Shown: piece after piece, positions 34,860-43,797 of the stretch
Layout of the letters: every line of letters starts with the position of its first letter
How positions within the stretch are numbered: position 1 is the first letter of the stretch
NCBI GenBank assembly: GCA_900315955.1
Contig: ONBC01000008.1
Span: 1-47,750 of the forward strand
Length of the DNA stretch: 47,750 nucleotides
Direction: 5' to 3'
Source: an uncultured Prevotella sp.
GTDB taxonomy: Bacteria; Bacteroidota; Bacteroidia; Bacteroidales; Bacteroidaceae
Notes under the pieces: generated by a model
Seen by the model: the letters and a program-made list of their open reading frames with translations, nothing else
What the model was told of the DNA's origin: nothing
Databases searched by the model: none
Position numbers and translations under genes: made by a program

Positions 34860-37800
34860 ATGAGACAAACAAAACTTTTATTATTGCTGCTGCTTGTCAT
34901 GTTGAATGTGGCCAATGTAAGGGCAACAATCAACGGTGACAAGTTTACCAAAGGCGGCATGACCTTTGAGGTTACTGATGTCATCCACCATCAGGTGGCT
35001 TTTGCCGGTTCAAACAACAGTGGGGCTCTCAATATCCCTGCGATGGTGAATGACAGTGTAAACATTGCATGGACCGTAACCCGTATCAAAAACAACAGCA
35101 ATGTACCCAATGCCACGTCTGTGACAATTCCAAACACGGTTACGGCTATGGAGGCGAACTCTCTCGGTGGCGACAAGATGACGACGGTTAGCGTTCCAGC
35201 ATCGGTAACAACCATGGCAAATGGTGTGTTCAATGCCTGTAAAGCCCTTCAGGCAATCAATGTTGATGCTGGTAATGCCAAATACTATTCCGACCACGGA
35301 GTGCTTTATGAGAAAGACGGGAGCAATAAGTGGCTGCTGAATTATCCTATTGCGCGTACTGATGCCGCTTACACCGTGCCGGAAGGAACGACGGGTATCC
35401 GGGTCAATGCTTTCCAGAGCGCCAAGAACATTCAGACCGTTACGTTACCGACAACTCTGGCGGATCTCCCATATGCAACACCTGGCTATAATGGCTTCAC
35501 TTCTGCACAGAAACTCACAGCCATCAACGTGGCTACAGGCAACCCTAATTTCAAGAGCACTGACGGTGTGGTCTTCACAGCCGACGGCAAAGAGTTGGTG
35601 GTCTATCCTTGCGGTAAGGGAACGCCAACCTTAGGATACGGAGAATACACTTACACAGTCCCATCAACCGTTGAGAAAATCCGCCCTTGTGCCTTTGCAC
35701 ATGTGGAAGGGTTCTCATCCGTCAAGATGAATGCTCCGCTGAAGGAAATCGGTGAAGACGCATTTAACACATGTAGGTATTTGAAGACTGTTGAAATTCC
35801 TTCTACGGTCGATAAGATTGCCGATGGTGCTTTCTCCGGCTCTATTGTCCTGACAGCCATCAACGTGGATGCGGGCAATACGGCATACAGCTCTGCCGAC
35901 GGTGTGCTTTACAATGCTGACAAGACTGAACTGATAGGCTATCCGGGAGGCAAACAAGGCCCTTACACCACATTGCCGACAACCAAGACTATCAGAAGAA
36001 AGGCATTCTTCTATGCTGCAGGTATCACCAAGCTCACGCTCACCCCAGGTGTGGAGGAGATTGGCAACGATGCTTTCCAGCAGACACGTCAGCTGAAGGA
36101 ACTCGTATTCCATCCAACTTCTCATTTCAAGAAGATGGGTACATGGGCATTCGTAGGCTCTGGCCTGGAGAAACTGGAACTTCCTGCCTCTTTGGAAGTT
36201 CTGGGTACCGCAGCCTTCAATGGTTGCAGCAAGCTCAAGACCGTAACCGTGGCCGACGGCTCTCAGCTCCAGATGGTTGGACAATCTTCTTTCGCTGGCT
36301 GTACCAGTCTTGAATCCTTCAAGTTCCTTGGCTCAAGTGTAGCTGTTACTATCGGCAAGAATGCTTTCAGCGGCGACACCAAGCTGCCCACCTTTACCAT
36401 CCCCGGCACTGTCACAACCATAGAAGAGGGTGCCTTCAACGGCTGTTCAGCCATGACAGGTGTTACCTTTGCCACTCCTGCACAGATTACCACTATCGGT
36501 CCGGGAGCTTTCCAAAATGCAGGCTTGTTGAGTATTCATCTGCCGGAGAGCGTGACCACCATCCAGCAGTCGGCTTTCAACAGCTGCCAGAAGCTCACGA
36601 AGATTGATATTCCCGCAGCAACAACATCCATCGACGCAAAGGCCTTCCAGTTCTGCGGTTCGCTGACTGCAATTAATGCGGCAGCCGACAACCCCAAGTA
36701 TTCCAGTGTAGATGGTTTCCTGCTCAGCAAGGACAAGAAAACTCTCGCAGTATTCCCTCCGGGCAAGGCCAACACTTACTACACCATGTTGCCTCCAACC
36801 ATAGAGGAGATAGGCCCTTACGCCTTCTACTATGTTCAGAAACTGGAGAATGTCACCATTCCCGAAAAGGTAAACAAGATTGACGAACACGCCTTCGACA
36901 TGTGCAAGCAGCTCAATACGATTGCCTTCCTTAGCAAGACTCCTATTCCTGATGCCAATGTGCATACGACAGCCTTCTATGCTCCCAACGTTGACAAGTC
37001 AAAGATCGACCTCAGCGTGCGCAAGGGCTCGGAGGGAGCCTATGCCGCAAGTCCTCTCTGGAATGGCTTCCACCGCATCGGCGTATCATTCTTCAAGAAT
37101 CCTGACGGCTACGGCGCAACGGAGTACTTCCCTCTGTCTAAGAAAGCCGTGACGGTAATTGATGTGAAGAGTGATGTCTATACCTATGTGGTTCCTGCCA
37201 AGGTGGAAAATCAGGATGATGGCAACAAGGAGTATGAGGTGCGTCTTTGGGCCGACTACGCCATGAAGGACAACAACACCAACATCAAGGAGGTGGTATT
37301 CCGCAATACGCTCGACTATATCGGCATCGACGCTTTCAAGAGAGCCGACGGCACATCCACCGTTGAGAGTGCCTTCTTCACCTGTGCTGTTCCTGCCAAG
37401 GATATGAGTGCCACGAAGTGGGAACTGGGAGCCGGCTATTCGGAGTTCGCCTCCACGCTGACCAACATCTATGTGAAGAAGAGTGCCGTGAGTACCTACA
37501 AGGCAGCCAAGGGATGGACAGGCTACGCTGCTGCGGTTGACTACAAGATTCCTGGTCTGAACATCAAGCATAAGTATGGCACGTTTGCCCGTGAGTTTGA
37601 TGCAGATTTGGGCATATACTATCAGGAGAAGAGCGCAGGTAAGGTTGCTGCCTTTGTTGCTCCTATTTCCAGTGTCACAGCCGGTCCTGGCGACTATGGA
37701 TCATCCGCTTACATGGTGAAGATGACCAGCATTGATGAGAACGGTGGCGCGAGTGCCGACTACAGCTATGTGCCTTACGAGACCGGTGTGCTTCTCAAGG

Positions 37801-38216
37801 CTATGGACACAGAAGCACTTCCTGCTGACTTCTACTATGCCATCGGCGAGAAAGACAACCAGTCCTATACCATCAGTAACAACATGATGATTGGTGTGAA
37901 TGTAAAGAACAAGACCATCACCACCGGCTCAGAACCCCTCTATGTGGTATCAGCCAACCAAGGTGTCTTCAAGAAAGCTCCTGCCACATTCAATATGCCA
38001 GTACATAAGGCATATGCCAAGATTGCAGGGGTACCTGCTGGTGCCAAGGTGATGTTCATGTTCATGGATGACTATTCCACAGTTACAGGTATTGACAACA
38101 TACCTGCATCTGATACGGATAGCAACGATGCTTACTACAATCTGAACGGACAGCGCATCGAGAAGCCACAGCATGGAGTGTATATCCACAACGGAAAGAA
38201 AATCATCATTAAGTAA
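34860..38216 (+). CDS. BspA-like leucine-rich repeat surface protein
   Basis: This 1118-aa protein has an N-terminal signal peptide (LLLLLLLVMLNVANVRA). It continues with many LRR_5/BspA-type repeats of about 23 residues through residue ~720, for example VEIPSTVDKIADGAFSG and FTIPGTVTTIEEGAFNG, then a beta-rich region. The C-terminus, YYNLNGQRIEKPQHGVYI, with a basic end, is common to secreted Prevotella proteins and may be a sorting signal. Homologues such as BspA bind fibronectin and fibrinogen and mediate coaggregation. It is cargo of the mobile element and lies downstream of the broken fimbrillin gene in the same orientation. Confidence 0.9.
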   Translation: MRQTKLLLLLLLVMLNVANVRATINGDKFTKGGMTFEVTDVIHHQVAFAGSNNSGALNIPAMVNDSVNIAWTVTRIKNNSNVPNATSVTIPNTVTAMEANSLGGDKMTTVSVPASVTTMANGVFNACKALQAINVDAGNAKYYSDHGVLYEKDGSNKWLLNYPIARTDAAYTVPEGTTGIRVNAFQSAKNIQTVTLPTTLADLPYATPGYNGFTSAQKLTAINVATGNPNFKSTDGVVFTADGKELVVYPCGKGTPTLGYGEYTYTVPSTVEKIRPCAFAHVEGFSSVKMNAPLKEIGEDAFNTCRYLKTVEIPSTVDKIADGAFSGSIVLTAINVDAGNTAYSSADGVLYNADKTELIGYPGGKQGPYTTLPTTKTIRRKAFFYAAGITKLTLTPGVEEIGNDAFQQTRQLKELVFHPTSHFKKMGTWAFVGSGLEKLELPASLEVLGTAAFNGCSKLKTVTVADGSQLQMVGQSSFAGCTSLESFKFLGSSVAVTIGKNAFSGDTKLPTFTIPGTVTTIEEGAFNGCSAMTGVTFATPAQITTIGPGAFQNAGLLSIHLPESVTTIQQSAFNSCQKLTKIDIPAATTSIDAKAFQFCGSLTAINAAADNPKYSSVDGFLLSKDKKTLAVFPPGKANTYYTMLPPTIEEIGPYAFYYVQKLENVTIPEKVNKIDEHAFDMCKQLNTIAFLSKTPIPDANVHTTAFYAPNVDKSKIDLSVRKGSEGAYAASPLWNGFHRIGVSFFKNPDGYGATEYFPLSKKAVTVIDVKSDVYTYVVPAKVENQDDGNKEYEVRLWADYAMKDNNTNIKEVVFRNTLDYIGIDAFKRADGTSTVESAFFTCAVPAKDMSATKWELGAGYSEFASTLTNIYVKKSAVSTYKAAKGWTGYAAAVDYKIPGLNIKHKYGTFAREFDADLGIYYQEKSAGKVAAFVAPISSVTAGPGDYGSSAYMVKMTSIDENGGASADYSYVPYETGVLLKAMDTEALPADFYYAIGEKDNQSYTISNNMMIGVNVKNKTITTGSEPLYVVSANQGVFKKAPATFNMPVHKAYAKIAGVPAGAKVMFMFMDDYSTVTGIDNIPASDTDSNDAYYNLNGQRIEKPQHGVYIHNGKKIIIK

Positions 38217-38231
38217 GAAAGGAAAACAGTT

Positions 38232-38420
38232 ATGAAAAAGAAAGAATATATTAGACCACAAACGGAAATCATCCGTGTCTCACACGAGAACCTGATGATT
38301 ACAGCCAGTCCAGGAGTATCAAACGAGGAGTTTGACCCAGACAATGATGAGATTGGTGCCAAGCAGGGCACATTCTTCGACAATGAGGATTGGCCAAGCT
38401 TCGATGCTTGGGAAGACTGA
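38232..38420 (+). CDS. Small acidic protein (62 aa) following the BspA-like gene
   Basis: The protein starts MKKKEYIRPQTEIIRVSHE and has an acidic second half with DPDNDE and a Trp/Asp-rich end (WPSFDAWED). A purine tract, gaaaggaaaac, precedes the ATG, 15 bases after the BspA-like stop. Its N-terminal motif K-K-x-Y-I-x-P-x-x-E-[VI]-I matches the small gene at 32981. The two thus bracket the fimbrillin and BspA genes. Function unknown; no signal peptide or Cys. Confidence 0.72.
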   Translation: MKKKEYIRPQTEIIRVSHENLMITASPGVSNEEFDPDNDEIGAKQGTFFDNEDWPSFDAWED

Positions 38421-38580
38421 TACAATACGATGCTATGTTCTGCCTCACAGATGGTGGGGCATGGCATCCTCTTTTTTATATGACCCCAGGGCAGAGATCT
38501 GTCTCCCCTGACAATAACACGACACGAAAGATGCAAGACGCAAGGGAACATTTCCATCACGAGATGAGACCAAGAGGTCG

Positions 38581-38673
38581 ATGGGGCGGATAAGGAAAAC
38601 CGTCTTTTGGCTGCTTTGCCTGCTCTGTCTCGCCGTTTGGGCATACTACCTTTATTTATTTACACAGGACTAA
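38581..38673 (+). CDS. Possible 30-aa membrane peptide
   Basis: A short frame, MGRIRKTVFWLLCLLCLAVW..., has a basic N-terminus followed by one strongly hydrophobic helix and a short tail, typical of small inner-membrane proteins. No clear ribosome-binding site is seen, and I do not recognise a family. It lies between the small acidic gene and the HU-like gene on the same strand. Confidence 0.4.
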   Translation: MGRIRKTVFWLLCLLCLAVWAYYLYLFTQD

Positions 38674-38738
38674 GATTTCCTAACATTAACCAGACGATGA
38701 GTGGTGCAGATTGAGATGACGACAAGCCCTACTTCAGC

Positions 38739-38777
38739 GGGGCTCTACTTATACTTCAGTGCCCCACTACTTATACT
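38739..38777 (+). promoter_or_regulatory. Repeat and hairpin upstream of the element HU-like gene
   Basis: GGGGC near 38739 and GCCCC near 38761 can pair, and CTACTTATACTT occurs twice within the segment. It could be a terminator for the cargo transcript or a regulator site for the HU-like gene. Confidence 0.4.
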
Positions 38778-38827
38778 TTAGTCGTTGTTAACATTTCAGC
38801 CGCCTTCGGCACAAAACAATCAAACCT

Positions 38828-39307
38828 ATGGCATTCTACAAGAAAGTACAGATGAAAGTGAACGGCAAGTGGTATCCCAAGTCCGTTCTCGTAGGCTCTG
38901 CCATCACTACGGAGCAAGTAGCGAAGCGCGTGGCAGCCGAATCGACTGTAAGCCCTGCCGATGTGCGTGCCGTGCTCATGGCGCTCGGAGGAGTGATGGG
39001 CGACTATATGGCGCAGGGGCGCTCGGTGAAATTAGACGGTATCGGCTCTTTCTACTTCACGGCGGCGACGAACAAGAACGGTGTAGCAACTGAAAAGGAA
39101 GTAACCGCTGCGCTCATCAATGGCGTGCGCGTGCGCTTCATTCCCGAAACCCGATTCAAAGGAGGTGGCACAAGAGCCACAGGCGGTGGTCGCCGTGCGG
39201 TTCGCAGCCTGACAGATGTGGACATCGAATGGGAAGAATGGAAAGGCAAGGTGGATACGGATAATCTGGACTCTACATCGGGCGATGACATAAACACCCA
39301 GCCTTGA
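38828..39307 (+). CDS. HU-related DNA-binding protein of the element
   Basis: This 159-aa HU-related protein (TIGR01201 type) starts MAFYKKVQMKVNGKWYPKSV. It has the helical segment TVSPADVRAVLMALGGVM, then VKLDGIGSFYF and a basic Gly/Arg-rich stretch before an acidic tail. It is a distinct relative of the gene at 1908. Such proteins bend or coat DNA; here it may assist recombination as a host-factor substitute or be linked to surface-gene regulation. It closes the cargo block, and the next genes are on the opposite strand. Confidence 0.85.
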   Translation: MAFYKKVQMKVNGKWYPKSVLVGSAITTEQVAKRVAAESTVSPADVRAVLMALGGVMGDYMAQGRSVKLDGIGSFYFTAATNKNGVATEKEVTAALINGVRVRFIPETRFKGGGTRATGGGRRAVRSLTDVDIEWEEWKGKVDTDNLDSTSGDDINTQP

Positions 39308-39481
39308 TGTAAATTGTTTTATAACTCTCTAATTTGTATGGCGTAAGGCTTGTTGGGAAACAGGGCTTGCGCCTATTGTTTTATCGCAGTGAAAACGGCA
39401 GGCACCATCTTATGAAATGGTATCTGCCGTTCGGATAAATAAGAAAGTAGATAAACTCGTAAATTTCCATTATGTTTCATT

Positions 39482-39780
39482 CTACACATGGGGACTTTTA
39501 TAGTTTTCATCCAACATATTCTCCAAGTCCGATGCCTTGTAGAGAATCTTCCCTGCAAACTGCGTGTAGGGAAGAATCCTCCTATCCCGATAGTCTTGCA
39601 AGGTGCGGGGGTGATATACAGCCGCTCGCACACTTCCTTGCCCGTAAGGAAATGTTCACCGCCAAATAGTGGCTTGTGTGTCTGTGCCACTTCCTTTATC
39701 CGCTTCCTTACCCCTTTTAGTGCGGACAGCACCACCTGCATATCATCCGCCTCCATATTCAAGTCCCTTACTGATTCCAT
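39482..39780 (-). pseudogene. Excisionase-like HTH protein, frameshifted
   Basis: The N-terminal part (MESVRDLNMEADDMQVVL, GGEHFLTGKEVCERLYITP) matches helix-turn-helix proteins of Bacteroidales mobile elements that act as excisionases or regulators. After YITP the frame is lost in a run of five C residues (minus strand, about 39605-39609), where six are expected. The other frame then reads RTLQDYRDRRILPYTQFAGKI to a TAG at 39482-39484. Without the shift the product would be about 99 aa. As written the second half of the DNA-binding domain is scrambled; a homopolymer sequencing error is an equal possibility. Confidence 0.75.
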
Positions 39781-39792
39781 AATACTCTTGCC

Positions 39793-40098
39793 TTATTTGT
39801 TGTCCTTAACTTTGTCTGTTTTTGATTTCTCTATTTTGGTTTGAAGTAACCCCTCTACATCCTCACGCTTGTAGTAGCACTTATGCCCGATTGGGGAAAA
39901 CGGCAGTACCCCCCCCGTATCTCGATAGTGCTGTAAGGCGCGCTTGCTGATTTTAAGCAACTTACATACATCACCATTGTGCAGCCAATCCGCGTGCCGA
40001 CTCTGTTCACCGAAAGCCTTGTGGCAGGTCTCGGCAAGGCTGAGTATCTCGTCCCTCAACCTTGTCCAATTTGAGTCCGTAATGATAAAATATCCCAT
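39793..40098 (-). CDS. Helix-turn-helix (HTH_17-type) DNA-binding protein
   Basis: This is about 101 aa from the Met at 40098 (MGYFIITDSNWTRLRDEI), or 125 aa from 40170. The winged-helix region, WLHNGDVCKLLKISKRALQHYRD followed by KCYYKREDVEGLL, is typical of excisionase/MerR-like regulators in Bacteroidales elements. It lies 12 bp upstream of the frameshifted excisionase-like gene and is probably co-transcribed. Its promoter (40187-40217) excludes the longest frame starting at 40209. It likely regulates or directs excision. Confidence 0.82.
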   Translation of the reverse strand: MGYFIITDSNWTRLRDEILSLAETCHKAFGEQSRHADWLHNGDVCKLLKISKRALQHYRDTGGVLPFSPIGHKCYYKREDVEGLLQTKIEKSKTDKVKDNK

Positions 40099-40186
40099 AG
40101 CTCTATTGTCGTTTTGTTTATATTTCTGTCTTATTAATTTGATAAAATCTTTGTCCGACTTGCGCATCATCGCACGTTTCTGCCTG

Positions 40187-40217
40187 CAAAAGTAGGAAGT
40201 GTTGGTCATACTTCAAA
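40187..40217 (-). promoter_or_regulatory. Promoter of the HTH gene pair
   Basis: On the minus strand, TTTG (complement of 40214-40217) and TACTTTTG (complement of 40187-40194) are 19 bases apart, an exact consensus match. Confidence 0.7.
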
Positions 40218-40550
40218 GCACGAGGGAACAGCAGGAAAATACAGGGAAAAACAATGAAAGGACGATAGGGGCACGCTCTTTCTTAGCCTCTTTACTCCAT
40301 TTTATCATATCCGTTTTAGCCGATGCAATACTATGCAGGTTGGAGCAAATAAGCACATACCTTTCTTGCACCATTTCTATACTTGTACTCTTGTCTGGGG
40401 CTTAAATCCTTGTTTCCCGATAGTTTGCTGTCAGAAATCCCTGCGAACTTCATTGCCAATGAGCGCAACATCATGAAAGCACTCTCCGAATGCTTGGAAC
40501 TTACCCATTCTCTTGATAACTTCGTTCTTGGAAACAAAACCAAGCATATA

Positions 40551-41837
40551 ATGAAAACAAGCGCAGATAAAGGCAAATTGGAGGGTGGGTACAGCACACT
40601 CAGACCGAGAAAGGCTTCTTCCAAGAACTCAGAGATAGAAGCCTACCTCTCTACGCACTATGAGTTCAGATACAACACAGTATTGGGAAGGACTGAATAC
40701 CGAAGCAAGAATGATATTCATTTCTCAAAAGTGGGTCGCTATGAAATCAACACGCTCCGCAGGGAGATAGACAACGACATCGGGATAATAACCTCATCGG
40801 ATAACCTGTACTCCATCATCGAGAGCAGCTTCTCTCCACGCATCAACCCCATACAGGAATATTTCAAGGCATTGCCATTGGTGGATATAGGCTGTGATGA
40901 AGGTAATAGTAATATCTCCTCCCTTTCACTGAAAGCCATTCCCGATTTGGCAAGTTGCGTTGTCGTGCGCAACTCCGACAAGTGGCTGCCGTATCTCACC
41001 AAATGGCTCGTGGCAGTAGTCGCCAACGCAATGGACGACCGTGAGTGCCGTAACCACACTTGCCTCGTGCTGACAGGCGAGCAGGGCAAGTTCAAGACAA
41101 CATTCTTGGATTTGCTCTGTCCGCCTGCCCTGCACGGTTACAGCTATACGGGCAAGATATATCCGCAGGAGAAGGACACGCTCACCTATATCGGGCAGAA
41201 CCTTATCGTAAACATCGACGACCAGCTCAAAGCACTCAACAAGAGGGACGAGAACGAACTGAAGAACCTCATAACCTGCCCGATGGTCAAATACCGCATG
41301 CCCTACGACAAGTATGTGGAGGAACACCCACACTTGGCGAGTTTCGTGGCATCGGTGAACGGCAACGACTTCCTTACAGACCCGACAGGCAGCAGACGGT
41401 TCCTGCCCTTTGAGGTGCTTTCCATTGATATAGAACGTGCAAAGGCTATTTCTATGGACAGTGTCTATGCGGATGCCAAAGCCCTGCTAAACGCAGGTTT
41501 CCGCTATTGGTTTGACGATGATGAGATAGCGGAGCTTTACAGGGAGAGCGAGGATTTTCAAGTGCAGACCGCAGAAACGGAACTTCCGTTGCGCTGCTTC
41601 GAGAAACCGACTGATGATAATCCCCATTGCTCCTATATGACCACTACAGAGATTCTCACCTATCTGGGTCTCTATACCCGGCATCCCCTGACTTCCAAAC
41701 GTATGGGAGAAGCCCTTAAAAGGGCTGGCTTTAAGAAAGTGAGCAAGAGGCGTGACGGTGGCAGTCCCGTCTATGTGTACAAGGTAAGGAAGATACTGCC
41801 CTGTCCTTTGCTTGACAGTTGTAGTAGCCTGAAGTAG
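40551..41837 (+). CDS. VirE/DUF3874-type P-loop ATPase
   Basis: This protein of about 428 aa belongs to the virulence-associated E family of mobile elements. It has an N-terminal region with SEIEAYLSTHYEFRYN. The helicase-like core has Walker A GEQGKFKTT (residues 176-184), an acidic Walker B-like NIDDQL and SGSRRFLPFEV-type end motifs. These proteins are probably replication helicases or primase partners of the excised circle. The open frame extends upstream to a TTG at 40383; ATG 40551 is chosen because family members begin close to this point. The primase gene follows, separated by 180 bp of TGTAGT-rich sequence. Confidence 0.82.
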   Translation: MKTSADKGKLEGGYSTLRPRKASSKNSEIEAYLSTHYEFRYNTVLGRTEYRSKNDIHFSKVGRYEINTLRREIDNDIGIITSSDNLYSIIESSFSPRINPIQEYFKALPLVDIGCDEGNSNISSLSLKAIPDLASCVVVRNSDKWLPYLTKWLVAVVANAMDDRECRNHTCLVLTGEQGKFKTTFLDLLCPPALHGYSYTGKIYPQEKDTLTYIGQNLIVNIDDQLKALNKRDENELKNLITCPMVKYRMPYDKYVEEHPHLASFVASVNGNDFLTDPTGSRRFLPFEVLSIDIERAKAISMDSVYADAKALLNAGFRYWFDDDEIAELYRESEDFQVQTAETELPLRCFEKPTDDNPHCSYMTTTEILTYLGLYTRHPLTSKRMGEALKRAGFKKVSKRRDGGSPVYVYKVRKILPCPLLDSCSSLK

Positions 41838-41860
41838 TAGGGTGTGTAGTATTGTCATGT

Positions 41861-41873
41861 ACTACAATGTAGT
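41861..41873. promoter_or_regulatory. ACTACA-A-TGTAGT palindrome between the VirE-like and primase genes
   Basis: A perfect 6-bp inverted repeat is centred on one base. Further TGTAGTA half sites lie at about 41845 and 41906. Similar motifs occur at 32379-32480, which suggests a shared operator. Confidence 0.45.
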
Positions 41874-42017
41874 GTTGATTATCAATAACTTACAACAAAA
41901 TAGTATGTAGTAAGAAGAAAGATGAAAAAGTTTGGAGGGGGAAAACTTCGGAAACAGAAAAATAAAGCATAAATATTTAGTAAGACATTATAATTCAATC
42001 ACTTAAATATTCAAGTA

Positions 42018-42998
42018 ATGAAAGAAGAAGATTTATCAGCAATCAAGCGATACCCCATCGTGGAGTATCTTGAAAGGAAGGGCATCAGACCTGTGCGCAG
42101 AACTCCTTCCTATACTATGTACCGTTCACCGCTGAGGGAAGAAACGCATCCGAGCTTCAAGGTGGACACACAGAAGAACCTCTGGATAGACTATGCCGAG
42201 GGCAAGGGTGGAAGTATCATAGACCTCTGTATGCGTTTGGAGGGCTGTACGCTGTCGGAAGCCATCCGCCACTTAGGGCAGAACGCTCCAGATAAAGGCA
42301 CATATTGTTTTCGTAATAATTTCACGCAAAATAATTTTCAACCAACGATAGCTGCAAACAGGGCACGGAGACTGATAGAAATATCAGACACCCTGCCGCC
42401 ATATTTGCAGGAGTACCTTAGGAAAGAACGGTGCATCGATTTGGAAAAGGCTGCGCCATTCCTCAAAAGTATCAACTATGAGGTAAGGGGACAACGCTAC
42501 CAAGCCATCGGCTTCGCCAATCAATCGGGAGGCTATGAACTTCGGGACAACCACTCTTTCAAGGGAACGATAGCCCCGAAAGACATTACTCCGATATTCA
42601 CGGACAGAGCGGAGCCCGTATGTATCTTCGAAGGGTTTATGGACTTTCTTTCCTTCCTTTCAATGAAAGAAGAAATCATCAACCGCTGCCTTGTGATGAA
42701 CTCCGTGAGCAACGTGGCGAGAACCGCCCACTACCTGAATGACCACAACCTAACGCATATCCGTGCCTTCCTTGACAATGACGATGCTGGGCGGAGAACC
42801 GTGCAAGAATTTGTAAGGGCTGGTTTCAAGGTGGAAGATATGTCCGTGTATTACAGAAACTTCAAGGACCTCAACGAGTTTCATGTCAGCCGTGTCCGTG
42901 AGCAGGAGCAGCAGAAAGTGCAGGAACGGACACGGGGGTCGGTTACAAAACAAAATCAAAACAGGAAATCAAAGCAAGTCAAACATAAAATGAGATAA
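42018..42998 (+). CDS. DNA primase-like protein (zinc-finger-like and TOPRIM domains)
   Basis: This 326-aa protein has an N-terminal CHC2-like fold, IVEYLERKGIRPV...YRSPLREETHPSFKV, but without the zinc-binding cysteines and histidine of true DnaG. A TOPRIM domain follows, with CIFEGFMDFLSFL (the conserved Glu) and FLDNDDAGRRT (the D-x-D-type motif). Such primases are standard in Bacteroides mobilizable elements and prime the complementary strand after transfer. The DUF3408-type gene starts 4 bases after its stop. Confidence 0.88.
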   Translation: MKEEDLSAIKRYPIVEYLERKGIRPVRRTPSYTMYRSPLREETHPSFKVDTQKNLWIDYAEGKGGSIIDLCMRLEGCTLSEAIRHLGQNAPDKGTYCFRNNFTQNNFQPTIAANRARRLIEISDTLPPYLQEYLRKERCIDLEKAAPFLKSINYEVRGQRYQAIGFANQSGGYELRDNHSFKGTIAPKDITPIFTDRAEPVCIFEGFMDFLSFLSMKEEIINRCLVMNSVSNVARTAHYLNDHNLTHIRAFLDNDDAGRRTVQEFVRAGFKVEDMSVYYRNFKDLNEFHVSRVREQEQQKVQERTRGSVTKQNQNRKSKQVKHKMR

Positions 42999-43002
42999 GG
43001 AT

Positions 43003-43437
43003 ATGGAAAAGAAGACAAAGATAACAGACAAAGACTTTTTAAGGTATTTGGGCGTGGAAGATGAAGCAGAGGACGAATCTACTTCACAGGAAGCGACTGC
43101 GGTTCCTGAAACAGAAAGACCAACTAACAAGCAGAACACTGAGAATACCATGCACTCCGAACCAGCACGGAACACAGGGAATGCAACCGTTCAAAGGCGC
43201 GTCAGTGCCAAGATGAGAAGGGAAACGCTCGAAGCCTACAAACAAGCCTACCTTGTGCCAACCAAACTGAGCAACAGAAAGGCGGTCTATCTGAGCAGGG
43301 AGACACAGGAGCGTGCCGACTTCATCGTGCGCAGATTGGGCGACAGGGGCAGCAACCTGTCCAGCTTCGTGGAGAACATCGTGCGCCTCCATTTGGAGGA
43401 ATACGGTGAGGACATAGAGAAATGGAGAAGATTGTAA
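43003..43437 (+). CDS. DUF3408-type mobilization-associated protein
   Basis: This 144-aa protein has a polar, acidic N-terminal half. The basic C-terminal domain (VYLSRETQERADFIVRRL ... SSFVENIVRLHLEEY) resembles DUF3408/ribbon-helix-helix proteins that bind element DNA. Similar proteins are encoded next to primases in Bacteroidales conjugative and mobilizable elements. It sits in an operon with the primase and directly before the candidate oriT. Exact function unknown. Confidence 0.78.
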   Translation: MEKKTKITDKDFLRYLGVEDEAEDESTSQEATAVPETERPTNKQNTENTMHSEPARNTGNATVQRRVSAKMRRETLEAYKQAYLVPTKLSNRKAVYLSRETQERADFIVRRLGDRGSNLSSFVENIVRLHLEEYGEDIEKWRRL

Positions 43438-43797
43438 ATCACAGGAAAAGGGGCGAGAACTTTTTGGAAAAGGGGCTATTATCCCACTAAAAAACTCAAC
43501 CCTTTTTTAAAGAACATAACAACAGACATTTGCCAAACATACTGAATGATGGGAACACCACGAATACAGTTAAACACGGAATGCACAGCATTCACTTTTC
43601 GACTGCAAAACGCCTTATGCGTAAACGTTTCGTTAGCTGACATTGCAAGACGTCAGTTTGTACCCACAAACTGCTCTTGCTCCCCTCGTCAGACAGTCGG
43701 GGAGATTAGACCGTAATCACTCCGTTCTCATCGGTCAAGGTTCAGGAATTAAGCAACAACAAATCATCTACAATGATTAACTTTCAAGGAAACTTAT
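43438..43797. other. Non-coding region with candidate origin of transfer (oriT)
   Basis: There is no gene. It has a cluster of inverted repeats: CTGAC/GTCAG at 43637-43656, a perfect 8-bp CAGTTTGT (43654-43661)/ACAAACTG (43666-43673) with a 4-base loop, and CTCCCC (43680-43685)/GGGGAG (43699-43704). The position just before mobC and mobA is typical of an oriT. The nick site cannot be assigned by eye. Confidence 0.6.
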
